A stretch of DNA of 64,000 nt from Pseudomonas poae (GCF_001439785.1 NZ_JYLI01000024.1:1-64000); one strand, 5' to 3'; numbered from the stretch's first letter, positions 8,657 to 17,171 are shown. Numbers and translations are program-made. The notes: a model not told the origin generated them from the letters alone.

Positions 8657-9553
8657 TTAGCTTTGGCTCGCAAACTGAGTGCAACTTTGCCAGAACCGTT
8701 CAAGTCCGGACGAGATGAATTTTTCCCGGTGGCGGATCAGAAAAAAGCGCCGGCTCAGCCCAGGCAACGCATGCGGCAGTTCAATCAGGTCTTGAGAAGT
8801 CAGCAGATCCCGAACGACCCTGCTCGACAGGCAACTGATGCCGATGCCTTGTGCAAGGACGTGTTTGATGGCTTCTGAGCTGCCGATCTGGCGGGTTTCA
8901 GCGAGGTCGTGCAGGTGACGCAACAGCAACTGTTCGACTTCCTCCCGAGTGCCCGAGCCAGGTTCGCGGAGAAGCCACTCAGCAGTACGCAGGTCATCAA
9001 GGGTGACCTGCGACTTGAGTGCTAAAGGGTGACGTTGGCCCGCTACAATGAGCAGTTCATCTACAAGCCAAGGTTCGGCACTCAGTTCGGGCAAGTGGCA
9101 CGGTCCCTCAATCAGTCCCATATCAATCTCGAAATCTGCGACCTTCCGGGCGATAGCCATGCTGTTGGCCATATCAACATCGACCCGCAGGTGCGGAGCC
9201 GATTGGCGTAACTCGCCAAGTATCAATGGCAAAACATAGTTGCCTATAGTGGTACTACAGCCTACCCGCAAGCGAGTCTTCAGCTCTGCATGCCCTGGAA
9301 GGAAGCTGTTTTCTATCTGCAACGCGTTCTCAAGCATGCTTCTGGCCTGGGGCAGTAATGCTTGGCCGTTATTGTTTAACACCAAGCGTTTGCCTACGCG
9401 ATCGAAAAGCCGGGTATCCAAGGCGCTTTCCAACTCGTTGAGTGCGGCGCTGGTGGCCGATTGCGAAAGTGACACAGCGATGGCCGCGCTGGTGGTGCTG
9501 CCCTGTTGCGCAATGGCGCAGAAGATTTGCAATTGACGTAGGCTTAACTTCAA
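8657..9553 (-). CDS. LysR-family regulator, YeiE-like (probable sulfite sensor)
   Basis: 298 residues: N-terminal winged HTH (LRQLQIFCAIAQQGSTTSAA...LSQSATSAALNELE) followed by a two-lobed effector domain. The HTH closely resembles E. coli YeiE (STT.A....LSQSA.SAAL..LE..L..LFDRVGKRLV.N), a LysR protein tied to sulfite response. It lies between the sor/oxidase block and the divergent SSU1-like exporter, the usual place for a regulator of both. The start codon is 18 bases from the candidate operator at 9571, so autoregulation is likely. The sulfite ligand is an inference from resemblance plus neighbours. Confidence 0.85.
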   Translation of the reverse strand: MKLSLRQLQIFCAIAQQGSTTSAAIAVSLSQSATSAALNELESALDTRLFDRVGKRLVLNNNGQALLPQARSMLENALQIENSFLPGHAELKTRLRVGCSTTIGNYVLPLILGELRQSAPHLRVDVDMANSMAIARKVADFEIDMGLIEGPCHLPELSAEPWLVDELLIVAGQRHPLALKSQVTLDDLRTAEWLLREPGSGTREEVEQLLLRHLHDLAETRQIGSSEAIKHVLAQGIGISCLSSRVVRDLLTSQDLIELPHALPGLSRRFFLIRHREKFISSGLERFWQSCTQFASQS

Positions 9554-9570
9554 TTTTCTACCTCTTTAAC

Positions 9571-9584
9571 AGGTAACGTAAACC
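9571..9584 (+). promoter_or_regulatory. Candidate LysR operator between regulator and exporter
   Basis: AGGTAACGTAAACC shares the AGGTAAC-N4-ACC pattern with the site at 8624-8637. It lies 18 bases before the regulator start and 84 before the exporter start, the usual location of a divergent LysR operator. Confidence 0.45.
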
Positions 9585-9668
9585 TATACTATCCGTTTAG
9601 CCGCTAACCTCATCAAGCTATACTTCAGGCAAGTCACATTGAATGAACACTGAAGCGGGAGCGCGAAA

Positions 9669-10838
9669 ATGAGTGATACACGACTCGCAGCGATTATGGG
9701 CGGCAGCCATCCACTGGCAGCATTGTCCAATCCACGAGAAGCGATCCGGCAGTTCACACCTAACTGGTTCGCCGCCACGATGGGCACCGGGATTCTGGCT
9801 CTGGCTTTGGGCCAACTGCCATTTGCCGCGCAGTGGCCCAAAGTGTTAGGTGAAGCCTTGTGGTTTTTCAATATCGCGTTGTTTTGCCTCTTTACGGTGT
9901 TGTACGCAAGCCGCTGGGCCCTGTTCTTTAATGAAGCCAAACAGATCTTCGGTCACTCCACCGTGTCGATGTTTTTTGGAACCATCCCCATGGGGCTGGC
10001 GACAATCATCAACGGATTTCTCCTTTATGGCTTGCCACGCTGGGGGGATGGGGTTGTCGCTTTAGCTGAAGTCCTGTGGTGGATCGATGTCGCCATGGCG
10101 TTGGCGTGCGGGGTTCTGATCCCGTTCATGATGTTTACCCGCCAGCAGCACAGTATCGACCAGATGACAGCAGTATGGCTGCTACCTGTGGTTGCGGCCG
10201 AGGTAGCCGCCGCCAGTGGTGGGCTACTGGCGCCGCACCTTGCTGATGCGAGTGCACAGTTCACCCTGTTGATCACCAGCTACGTGCTATGGGCATACTC
10301 AGTGCCCGTTGCCTTGAGTATTCTGGTGATTCTGCTGCTGCGCATGGCATTGCATAAATTGCCTCATGAGAGCATGGCGGCATCGAGCTGGCTTTCATTA
10401 GGGCCCATTGGTACTGGTGCGTTGGGGATGCTGGTACTCGGCAGCGACGCTCCGGCGATCTTCGCCGCTCATGGAATGGCCGGCATCGGAGGCGTTGCCG
10501 AGGGCATTGGCTTGATCGGTGGTGTGCTGTTTTGGGGGCTTGGATTGTGGTGGATGGTTTTGGCGCTGCTGATTACCGGTCGCTACTTCAGGGAGGGTAT
10601 TCCTTTCAACCTCGGCTGGTGGGGTTTCACCTTTCCGCTAGGCGTGTATGCGGTGACTACCCTTAAATTGGGCTCCATGTTGCACCTCGCGTTCTTCAAT
10701 TTTGTGGGCGTGGTACTGGTATTGCTGCTTGCGATCATGTGGATCATCGTCGCGGCCAAAACTTTGGTAGGCGCGTATCGCGGCAACTTGTTCATCTCGC
10801 CCTGCATCGCCTCGCTGAACAAGATGAGCAAACCCTGA
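9669..10838 (+). CDS. TDT-family exporter, SSU1/TehA-like (probable sulfite efflux)
   Basis: 389 residues with about ten membrane helices. The start region FTPNWFAATMGTGILALAL is the hallmark of the TDT family, which includes the yeast SSU1 sulfite pump, Mae1 and TehA. Families differ in substrate and cannot be separated by motif alone; context (sulfite dehydrogenase, YeiE-like regulator) favours sulfite over tellurite or dicarboxylates. It is transcribed away from the regulator and has GGGAGCG upstream of the ATG. It would remove cytoplasmic sulfite to the periplasm, where SorAB acts. Confidence 0.8.
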   Translation: MSDTRLAAIMGGSHPLAALSNPREAIRQFTPNWFAATMGTGILALALGQLPFAAQWPKVLGEALWFFNIALFCLFTVLYASRWALFFNEAKQIFGHSTVSMFFGTIPMGLATIINGFLLYGLPRWGDGVVALAEVLWWIDVAMALACGVLIPFMMFTRQQHSIDQMTAVWLLPVVAAEVAAASGGLLAPHLADASAQFTLLITSYVLWAYSVPVALSILVILLLRMALHKLPHESMAASSWLSLGPIGTGALGMLVLGSDAPAIFAAHGMAGIGGVAEGIGLIGGVLFWGLGLWWMVLALLITGRYFREGIPFNLGWWGFTFPLGVYAVTTLKLGSMLHLAFFNFVGVVLVLLLAIMWIIVAAKTLVGAYRGNLFISPCIASLNKMSKP

Positions 10839-10846
10839 ACCTTTGG

Positions 10847-11455
10847 CTACTCAATCGACTGTTTGGCGTCACGCAGCGTGGATAGGATGCGTTGCCGAAC
10901 ACTCGGGTGAGTGCAAACAGAAAGCGGGCTGGGGTGTGGCATCTCGAGCAATGAGATATCGGGAAAGGCGTGTCGAACCCGCAGCATCGCCTGCTGAGCG
11001 ACACGTCCGGCAAATACGACAGTCGCGAGATCAGGAAAATGCGGAAGCAGCGTGATTAGCTTCTCAATTCCCTCCTCAATTTGCGCCCTGCGGAGCGACG
11101 CCTTGGGCTTTTCAAGATCGGGCAGCCAAGGATATAGATTCCAGATAACGGTCTCTCGGCGTTCCAACCCAACCTGTTCCATGAAACTTTTGAGGTTGCG
11201 TTGTGCAGGCCCCGGATTGTCTCGTGAGACATACCGTGCACGACTGACCGTTCGCGCGGGTGACTCTAGCAATATCAATATTTTGGCGTAGACGCCGCCA
11301 TCCAACGGATCGAAATACGGCAAGGTTTTGTCGCCCGTGGACTGGGAAATCACCCAGCGCGTCAGTTGCGCAACGTTCGGCATCAGCAGAAAAATTTCTC
11401 GCGCTTCAAGCGAAATCCCGAGGGGGGCGGTGCCTTGGTGAGTCGACACTGACAA
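10847..11455 (-). CDS. Uracil-DNA glycosylase superfamily protein
   Basis: 202 residues from a TTG start at 11455 that has AGAGGAAG just before it; a GTG at 11449 is possible. The core has UDG-fold marks: ILILLESPA (about 60-68), the NLYPW segment (about 106-110) and MPHPSPLS (about 178-185) near the C-terminus, where the catalytic or DNA-reading histidine lies in this fold. The classic GQDPYH of family 1 is absent, so it is one of the divergent groups. It sits between two oxidase systems with which it has no obvious link, tail to tail with the exporter gene. Confidence 0.7.
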   Translation of the reverse strand: MSVSTHQGTAPLGISLEAREIFLLMPNVAQLTRWVISQSTGDKTLPYFDPLDGGVYAKILILLESPARTVSRARYVSRDNPGPAQRNLKSFMEQVGLERRETVIWNLYPWLPDLEKPKASLRRAQIEEGIEKLITLLPHFPDLATVVFAGRVAQQAMLRVRHAFPDISLLEMPHPSPLSVCTHPSVRQRILSTLRDAKQSIE

Positions 11456-11500
11456 GACGCTTCCTCTATTGATACGAAATTGCCATTAGGAGGCCACGAT

Positions 11501-12928
11501 ATGTTCGATCTTCAAGCTCTTGACCTCGCGCGAATGCAGTTCGCTTTCACCGTTTCATTCCACATCCTGTTCCCGGCAGTTACCGTCGGGCTGGCTGCTT
11601 ATCTAGCAGTGTTGGAAGGTCTTTGGTTGAGGACGCATGACAATACCTATCGGACCTTATACCACTTTTGGATCAAAATCTTCGCAGTCAACTTCGGTAT
11701 GGGTGTGGTGTCAGGATTGGTCATGGCGTATGAGTTCGGTACCAATTGGAGCAGATTTTCGTATTTCGCCGGCCCTATAACGGGGACCCTACTGACCTAC
11801 GAGGTACTGACGGCTTTCTTTCTTGAAGCTGGATTCTTGGGTGTGATGCTTTTTGGTTGGAGTAGAGTCGGCCGTGGCCTACATTTCTTTTCTACCGTGA
11901 TGGTGGCCGTTGGCACCTTGGTTTCCTCGTTCTGGATTCTCGCCTCTAATAGCTGGATGCAAACCCCACAGGGCTTCAAAATTGATCATGGTCAAGTGAT
12001 TCCGATGGACTGGCTGAAGATTATCTTCAATCCGTCTTTTCCTTACCGCCTGGTGCACATGTCGATTGCTGCCTTCGTGGCAACGGCGTTCTTTGTCGGC
12101 GCTTCAGCAGCCTGGCACCTGTTGGGAGGTCGCGATAACCCGGCCGTCCGTCGAATGTTATCAATGGCGATGTGGATGGCGTTGATTGTGGCGCCGATAC
12201 AAGCCGTGGTGGGCGATGCTCACGGGTTGAACACTTTGGAGCATCAGCCGGCAAAAATTGCGGCAATAGAGGGCCACTGGGAAAACGTGGGCAATGAGCC
12301 GACGCCGTTGATCCTGTTTGGCTGGCCCGATATGAAGGCTGAGAAGACCCGGTTTTCCGTCGAGATTCCCTACTTGGGCAGTTTGATCCTTACCCACAGC
12401 CTGGATCGTCAGATTCCTGCCTTGGCATCCTTTGCGCCGGAGGATCGCCCCAACTCGACTATCGTGTTCTGGTCGTTCCGTATCATGGTTGGCTTGGGAA
12501 TGCTGATGATTTTCACTGGACTGTGGAGTCTATGGTTGCGAAAGCGCGGCACGCTCTACCGGTGCCGCTCGTTCTTATACTTCCTGATGCTTATGGGGCC
12601 GTCAGGGCTGATCGCCCTATTGGCCGGCTGGTTTACCACTGAAATCGGTCGTCAGCCTTGGGTAGTGTATGGACTGCTGCGCACTGCCGATGCTTCGTCG
12701 AACCATAGCGTGGCGCAGATGAGCATTACCTTAGTGCTGTTTGTCCTGGTTTATTTCGCGCTTTTCGGAACCGGCTTGGGCTACATGATGCGCCTGGTAC
12801 GTAAAGGACCCCAAAATCACGAAGGCGACGCGCTTAGCCACGGTGGGCCTGGCCATCTGCGAACACCTGCCCGTCCTCTATCTGCCGCCCACGGTGGCGA
12901 TGCTGATAGCCATCACAAGGGGCATTGA
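11501..12928 (+). CDS. cioA: Cytochrome bd-type quinol oxidase subunit I (CioA/CydA)
   Basis: Start at ATG 11501, with TAGGAGG upstream; gives 475 residues. Heme ligands match the family: H21 (SFHILFP), H186 (YRLVHMS), and the acidic pair E101/E109 (YEVLTAFFLEAGF). The periplasmic Q-loop is short, as in the cyanide-insensitive oxidases (CIO) of pseudomonads. It oxidises quinol and reduces O2 without proton pumping and is resistant to cyanide, sulfide and similar inhibitors. Three bases separate it from subunit II. The promoter must lie within or close to the divergent UDG-like gene, only 45 bases away. Confidence 0.92.
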   Translation: MFDLQALDLARMQFAFTVSFHILFPAVTVGLAAYLAVLEGLWLRTHDNTYRTLYHFWIKIFAVNFGMGVVSGLVMAYEFGTNWSRFSYFAGPITGTLLTYEVLTAFFLEAGFLGVMLFGWSRVGRGLHFFSTVMVAVGTLVSSFWILASNSWMQTPQGFKIDHGQVIPMDWLKIIFNPSFPYRLVHMSIAAFVATAFFVGASAAWHLLGGRDNPAVRRMLSMAMWMALIVAPIQAVVGDAHGLNTLEHQPAKIAAIEGHWENVGNEPTPLILFGWPDMKAEKTRFSVEIPYLGSLILTHSLDRQIPALASFAPEDRPNSTIVFWSFRIMVGLGMLMIFTGLWSLWLRKRGTLYRCRSFLYFLMLMGPSGLIALLAGWFTTEIGRQPWVVYGLLRTADASSNHSVAQMSITLVLFVLVYFALFGTGLGYMMRLVRKGPQNHEGDALSHGGPGHLRTPARPLSAAHGGDADSHHKGH

Positions 12929-12931
12929 CTC

Positions 12932-13939
12932 ATGGGCATTGATCTTCCGCTGATTTGGGCCGTGATCATCATCTTCGGCATCATGATGTACGTAATTATG
13001 GACGGCTTTGACCTAGGGATTGGCATTCTTTTTCCTTTCATGAAGGGCTCGGGCGATCGCGACGTAATGATGAACACGGTCGCGCCTGTCTGGGACGGCA
13101 ACGAAACCTGGCTCGTGCTTGGCGGCGCGGCGTTGTTCGGCGCCTTCCCGCTGGCCTATTCGGTGGTCCTGTCGGCCCTGTACCTGCCGCTGATTTTCAT
13201 GCTGTTCGGGCTGATTTTCCGCGGCGTGGCCTTCGAGTTCCGTTTCAAGGCCACTGACGAGAAGCGCCACATCTGGGACAAGGCCTTTATCGGCGGCTCC
13301 CTGGTGGCGACCTTCTTCCAGGGCGTGGCGTTGGGCGCCTACATCGACGGCCTCCCGGTGGTCGATCGCCAGTACGCCGGGGGCGGCCTAGACTGGCTGA
13401 CGCCGTTCAGTCTGTTCTGCGGCGCTGCGCTGATAGTTGCGTATGCCTTGCTTGGCTGCACCTGGCTGATCATGAAAACTGAAGGCGTGCTGCAAAAAGC
13501 CATGCATAACCTGGCCCGTCCTTTGACGTTGGCACTGCTGGCTGTGATCGCCGTGGTCAGCTTATGGACGCCGCTCGCCCATGGCGATATCGCTGCACGC
13601 TGGTTCTGCCTACCGAACCTGTTCTGGTTCCTGCCGGTGCCAGTCCTAGTGTTGGTGACTATGTGGGGGTTGTTCAGGGCCGTGGCGAGCAGTGCTCACT
13701 ACGCGCCTTTTATCTTGACCCTGGTATTGATCTTTCTGGGTTACAGCGGCCTCGGCATCAGCCTGTGGCCGAACATCGTCCCACCGTTGACGTCGATCTG
13801 GGATGCCGCAGCCCCCCCGCAAAGCCAAGGTTTTATGCTTGTAGGTGCTCTGCTCATTATCCCGATCATTCTGGGCTACACCATTTGGAGCTACTCCGTG
13901 TTCCGAGGAAAGGTTAACGATCAGGCAGGCTATCATTGA
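12932..13939 (+). CDS. cioB: Cytochrome bd-type quinol oxidase subunit II (CioB/CydB)
   Basis: 335 residues, about eight helices, normal for CydB. The N-terminal PLIWAVIIIFGIMMYVIMDG and GFDLGIGILFPF are typical, followed by the WDGNETWLVLGGAALFGAFP region that is conserved across the family. It forms the heterodimer with subunit I. Base composition changes inside the gene: about 13080-13420 is much richer in GC and core-like than either side, suggesting gene conversion with a chromosomal cioB. No CydX-like small gene was recognised after it. Confidence 0.92.
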   Translation: MGIDLPLIWAVIIIFGIMMYVIMDGFDLGIGILFPFMKGSGDRDVMMNTVAPVWDGNETWLVLGGAALFGAFPLAYSVVLSALYLPLIFMLFGLIFRGVAFEFRFKATDEKRHIWDKAFIGGSLVATFFQGVALGAYIDGLPVVDRQYAGGGLDWLTPFSLFCGAALIVAYALLGCTWLIMKTEGVLQKAMHNLARPLTLALLAVIAVVSLWTPLAHGDIAARWFCLPNLFWFLPVPVLVLVTMWGLFRAVASSAHYAPFILTLVLIFLGYSGLGISLWPNIVPPLTSIWDAAAPPQSQGFMLVGALLIIPIILGYTIWSYSVFRGKVNDQAGYH

Positions 13940-14058
13940 GTGAACTGACACCCTTTAAATGCCTCGGGAATCTCTAGTCCGTTCAGGAATGCAGTCCTTG
14001 GGTTACTTCGCCATCAGTGACATTATTGCAGTGCTTGGAGCGTAGCTCGGTACACAGG

Positions 14059-14084
14059 TGGCCACATCCTTTAATGTGGCGAGT
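14059..14084 (-). repeat. 26-base repeat at the end of ppa (copy 1)
   Basis: The ppa 3' end and the bases after its stop read CTCGCCACATTAAAGGATGT on the minus strand. Nearly the same 25-26 bases stand in front of the DUF190 gene at 17171, where they supply the ribosome-binding site. The 14061-14080 part also forms a seven-pair hairpin (GCCACAT/ATGTGGC). Confidence 0.6.
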
Positions 14085-14628
14085 GGTCCCCCTTTTTTGG
14101 TTTATACGTAGCTACCGATTTGCGAATCTCTTCTCGGGCCTCATCTGCGCTCCCCCAACGGCCCATCTTTACCCACTTACCCGGCTCCAATGCCTTGTAG
14201 CTTTCGAAGAAGTGCTGGATCTGTGCGAGGAGTAATGCAGGGAGGTCAGAGAATTCCTTTATGTTGCTGTACACAGAGCTTAGTTTTTCATGAGGCACCG
14301 CGATCACCTTGGCATCCGCTCCAGCTTCGTCCGTCATGTACATCACGCCAACCGGGCGACTACGAATGACAACGCCAGGCGATACCGGGTAAGGGCAAAT
14401 CACCAAGACGTCCAACGGGTCTCCGTCATCGCTCAACGTATTTGGAATGAACCCGTAGTTGGCCGGATAGAACATGGGCGTGCTGAGGAAGCGGTCTACG
14501 AAAATTTGTCCACTCGGCTTGTCCACCTCGTACTTGATCGGCGAGTGGTTTGCAGGAATCTCGATAACGGTGAAGAAGTCATCGGGGATCGCGTTACCAG
14601 CTGGAATATCCGTGTAGCTCATGCTCAT
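14071..14628 (-). CDS. ppa: Family I inorganic pyrophosphatase (accessory copy)
   Basis: 185 residues from the first ATG; the second ATG at 14622 has better spacing to GGAG and matches the usual MSY start. The active site is present: YPANYGFIPNT, then DDGDPLDVLV with the metal-binding aspartates, and the K/Y-rich C-terminus. It hydrolyses pyrophosphate to phosphate. Pyrophosphatase is one of the two best known fluoride targets; it stands here as the last gene of a riboswitch-led fluoride cluster. It is therefore probably a spare or tolerant copy. Lower GC than core genes supports acquisition. Confidence 0.9.
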   Translation of the reverse strand: MSMSYTDIPAGNAIPDDFFTVIEIPANHSPIKYEVDKPSGQIFVDRFLSTPMFYPANYGFIPNTLSDDGDPLDVLVICPYPVSPGVVIRSRPVGVMYMTDEAGADAKVIAVPHEKLSSVYSNIKEFSDLPALLLAQIQHFFESYKALEPGKWVKMGRWGSADEAREEIRKSVATYKPKKGDHSPH

Positions 14629-14736
14629 ATCTCCAAGCGTCTAGGAAAGGCCAATGCCACTGACGTTTTTGCCAACAGCGATATGTGGTTCGTTTTTTAC
14701 GGTAACCAGTACAACAGGTTTACCGGCTATAGGCCG

Positions 14737-16020
14737 TCAGCGCACGAATGCATCATGTCCTGCATAAAACGCATGGCTGCCAAGATGCTCTTCTATTCTC
14801 AGAAACTGATTGTATTTCTCGACCCGCTCCCCTCGACATGGAGCGCCCGTCTTGAGATGGCCAGTACCCATGGCAACAGTCAGATCTGCGATGAAGCTGT
14901 CTACAGTCTCCCCGCTACGATGAGAAACCATAGCTCCCCAATTTGCCCCGTAAGCCATTACGATGGCGGCTTTGGTCTCAGTCAGGGTTCCGATTTGATT
15001 GGGTTTAATCAGTACAGCATTGGCGACGTTTTCTTTGATGCCTCGTTGAATCCGTTCGACGTTGGTGACAAACAGGTCATCTCCAACCAACTCGATCCGG
15101 TTACCCAGCGCAGCATTCAATTGCTTCCAGCCCGACCAATCGTCTTCCGCGAGGCCATCTTCCAGTACCGCAATCGGGTACTTGTCGACCCAGGAGGAAT
15201 AGAGACTAATCAGCTCTTGAGCATCGACCTTACGACCTTCAGAGCGCAGATGGTAAAGACCGTTCTCATAGAAACCGCTGGATGCTGGGTCGATAGCGAT
15301 CTCGATCTGAGATCCAGGGGTATAACCGGCCCTTTCAATTGCCTTAATGATCAGCTCAATGGCATCTGAGTTTTTCTTGAGCGTCGGCGCAAAGCCGCCT
15401 TCATCTCCGACCGCTGTTGAGTAGCCGGCGTCCTTAAGCACCGCTTTCAGCTCGTGGTACACCTCAGCGCCCCAACGCAAGGCTTCCTTGAAACTGCCAG
15501 CCCCTGTAGGTGCAATCATAAATTCTTGGAAGTCAGGGCCTTGCCAGTTTGCGTGAACACCGCCATTGAGAATATTGAACATTGGGACGGGCATTCTTGC
15601 TGCTTGCTCGCCGCCCAGATATTGGAACAAGGGCACTTTCATCGCAGAAGCCGACGCTCTGGCTACGGCGAGGCTGACGCCCAAGATGGCGTTTCCTCCA
15701 AGCCTAGACTTATCAGGTGTTCCATCCAGCTTAATCATCAGATGATCAATCTGTTCCTGGTCAACTGCATCCTGGCCTCTCAGAGACTCAAGTATTTCGG
15801 TATTCACATTGCTAACGGCCTTTAACACTCCTCTGCCGGAATACCTCTTTGGATCATGGTCACGCAACTCAACAGCTTCGTGAGCGCCTGTAGAGGCACC
15901 GGACGGGACTGAAGCCCGGCCCAGTGTTCCGCACTCCAAGGTGACGTCGACTTCAACGGTAGGGTTACCGCGTGAATCGAGAATTTCACGTGCATGAATA
16001 GCCTGGATTTGCGTTTTCAT
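14737..16020 (-). CDS. eno: Enolase (accessory copy)
   Basis: 427 residues, full length. Signature parts: SGASTGAHEAVELRD, GVHANWQGPDFQEFMI, AVGDEGGFAP, LIKPNQIGTLTET and VSHRSGETVDSFIADL. It converts 2-phosphoglycerate to phosphoenolpyruvate. Enolase binds fluoride with phosphate and Mg and is inhibited, so an extra eno under fluoride-cluster control is a known theme in fluoride riboswitch regulons. The GC content is below that of core pseudomonad genes and a housekeeping copy is expected elsewhere in the genome. Catalytic residues look conserved, so tolerance would come from dosage or from subtle changes. Confidence 0.93.
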   Translation of the reverse strand: MKTQIQAIHAREILDSRGNPTVEVDVTLECGTLGRASVPSGASTGAHEAVELRDHDPKRYSGRGVLKAVSNVNTEILESLRGQDAVDQEQIDHLMIKLDGTPDKSRLGGNAILGVSLAVARASASAMKVPLFQYLGGEQAARMPVPMFNILNGGVHANWQGPDFQEFMIAPTGAGSFKEALRWGAEVYHELKAVLKDAGYSTAVGDEGGFAPTLKKNSDAIELIIKAIERAGYTPGSQIEIAIDPASSGFYENGLYHLRSEGRKVDAQELISLYSSWVDKYPIAVLEDGLAEDDWSGWKQLNAALGNRIELVGDDLFVTNVERIQRGIKENVANAVLIKPNQIGTLTETKAAIVMAYGANWGAMVSHRSGETVDSFIADLTVAMGTGHLKTGAPCRGERVEKYNQFLRIEEHLGSHAFYAGHDAFVR

Positions 16021-16093
16021 TGATTTTCTCCAAGGGACGATTCGGGAACGTCATTAACCATGTGAATAAGTCGAGAGGCCTCGATTTCGGAAG

Positions 16094-16447
16094 TCAGCTC
16101 TCCATGAGTATTCTGAACAGCTGCACTGCCGACACCGCAATTGCGGGAACCAAGAAGCCTCCAATAATTAGCTCAGGAATCTCTCCCACCAAGGGCATGA
16201 ATTGCCCTCCCTTTGCCATCTGGAAAAGCTCCAGCATTTGGTTTGACGCAACCATCACAGAACAGCAGTACGCAGTCTGGGCTTGTAGCATGGCCCGCCT
16301 TTGATCTAGCAGATGAAACGTCAGCAACGACACTCCAATGCTTACGATGAAAAGCGCGACGAATTCATAGACGGATCCTGTAAAAAGCCTGCCCATCACA
16401 AGCCCGAATACGATGCTCAGCATCACTGCGCTCATGTGGTATCCCAT
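16094..16447 (-). CDS. Unknown membrane protein of the fluoride cluster
   Basis: 117 residues with two N-terminal helices (about 5-23 and 28-46), a middle soluble part and a C-terminal helix (about 90-112). It is not CrcB/Fluc: the GGxxGAxxRY motif is missing. The first ATG at 16447 has a weak site (AGAGAA); M5 at 16435 is an alternative. It lies between eno and another small membrane gene on the same strand, so it is probably cotranscribed from the riboswitch promoter. I do not recognise the family. Confidence 0.6.
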   Translation of the reverse strand: MGYHMSAVMLSIVFGLVMGRLFTGSVYEFVALFIVSIGVSLLTFHLLDQRRAMLQAQTAYCCSVMVASNQMLELFQMAKGGQFMPLVGEIPELIIGGFLVPAIAVSAVQLFRILMES

Positions 16448-16538
16448 TTCTCTAAAGTGGTTTTGATGAGCCGACGTCGGTGAGTTCCATTTCGCAATCT
16501 CATCTTTGGATTGCCCACCACCATCGCGCTCGTAACGT

Positions 16539-16805
16539 TCAACGTTGCTGTGCTCTCAGCTCGTAGCCAGGTACGCAGGTGATGGTCACGTCTGCCTTGC
16601 AGGATTTCTCACTGGGCATGCGCATCGTGACCAAGGCGCCTTCGAGCGAGGTGACGATGTACCAACCCTCGCTCGATACCTTTTGGCTGCCTGCAATGCC
16701 CGCCAAAAAAAGCGCCCAAAAAACCAGTCCTACGAGGAGCGGCCTGTTGTCACGAGCCCAGTTGACGGGGGCTGGCTGTGGACGCAGGTTATAAATTCGG
16801 TACAT
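16539..16805 (-). CDS. Unknown small membrane-anchored protein
   Basis: 88 residues: a cytoplasmic Pro-rich N-terminus, one helix (about 24-40), then a small outer domain with two cysteines (SCKADVTITCVPGYEL) that may form a disulfide. The ATG has AAGGAT upstream at good distance. It is located between a DUF190 gene and the 117-residue membrane protein. Family not recognised; a role in fluoride export or sensing is only suggested by position. Confidence 0.6.
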   Translation of the reverse strand: MYRIYNLRPQPAPVNWARDNRPLLVGLVFWALFLAGIAGSQKVSSEGWYIVTSLEGALVTMRMPSEKSCKADVTITCVPGYELRAQQR

Positions 16806-16847
16806 GGCGTTTATCCTTTTTACTGGTTGTCCAACAAACCGTGGTTT

Positions 16848-17171
16848 TCAGCTTTTCGCCTGGCCCACTCGACCGTACTCGATGGGCAATTTGATAAAGC
16901 TCAGCGAAAACGCCTCCTTGGCCAATGCTTCCAGCAACTTCTCGCACCCGGGCTCATCAGTGGATATCGTCACTGTGACCGGATGATCAGCACCGCTGAG
17001 GAAATGCGCGGTATGCAAATGTCCTAAATGATCCAGGCCTTCCGTACCGCTCACCAGCGTCGCTCCCAACATGCCCTCTCGTTTGGCGAACTCAACCAGC
17101 CACTCCCCGAGTGGAAGATGCTGGTAGTTGGTACTCTGTTCAGTGAAAAACGTCAGTTGAAAGCCATTCAT
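16848..17171 (-). CDS. DUF190 (PII-like fold) protein of the fluoride cluster
   Basis: Start chosen at 17171, where AGAGGAT supplies a ribosome-binding site and the length becomes 107 residues, equal to its paralog at 19212. The sequence runs GFQLTFFTEQSTNYQHLPLGEW...LGATLVSGTEGLDHLGHLHTAHF...SFIKLPIEYG, matching the DUF190 pattern. DUF190 proteins are PII-like and are regularly found beside CrcB or CLC-F fluoride exporters; their biochemical job is not known. Its leader carries the 26-base repeat shared with the ppa end. Confidence 0.8.
   Translation of the reverse strand: MNGFQLTFFTEQSTNYQHLPLGEWLVEFAKREGMLGATLVSGTEGLDHLGHLHTAHFLSGADHPVTVTISTDEPGCEKLLEALAKEAFSLSFIKLPIEYGRVGQAKS

Noticed and set aside
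9669..10838. Tellurite resistance (TehA) as function
   Set aside because: Same TDT family, but no TehB or tellurite genes are nearby, whereas sulfite genes and a YeiE-like regulator are.
11480..11500. TTG start seven codons upstream for cioA
   Set aside because: TAGGAGG lies between it and ATG 11501 at the right distance, so the ATG is used.
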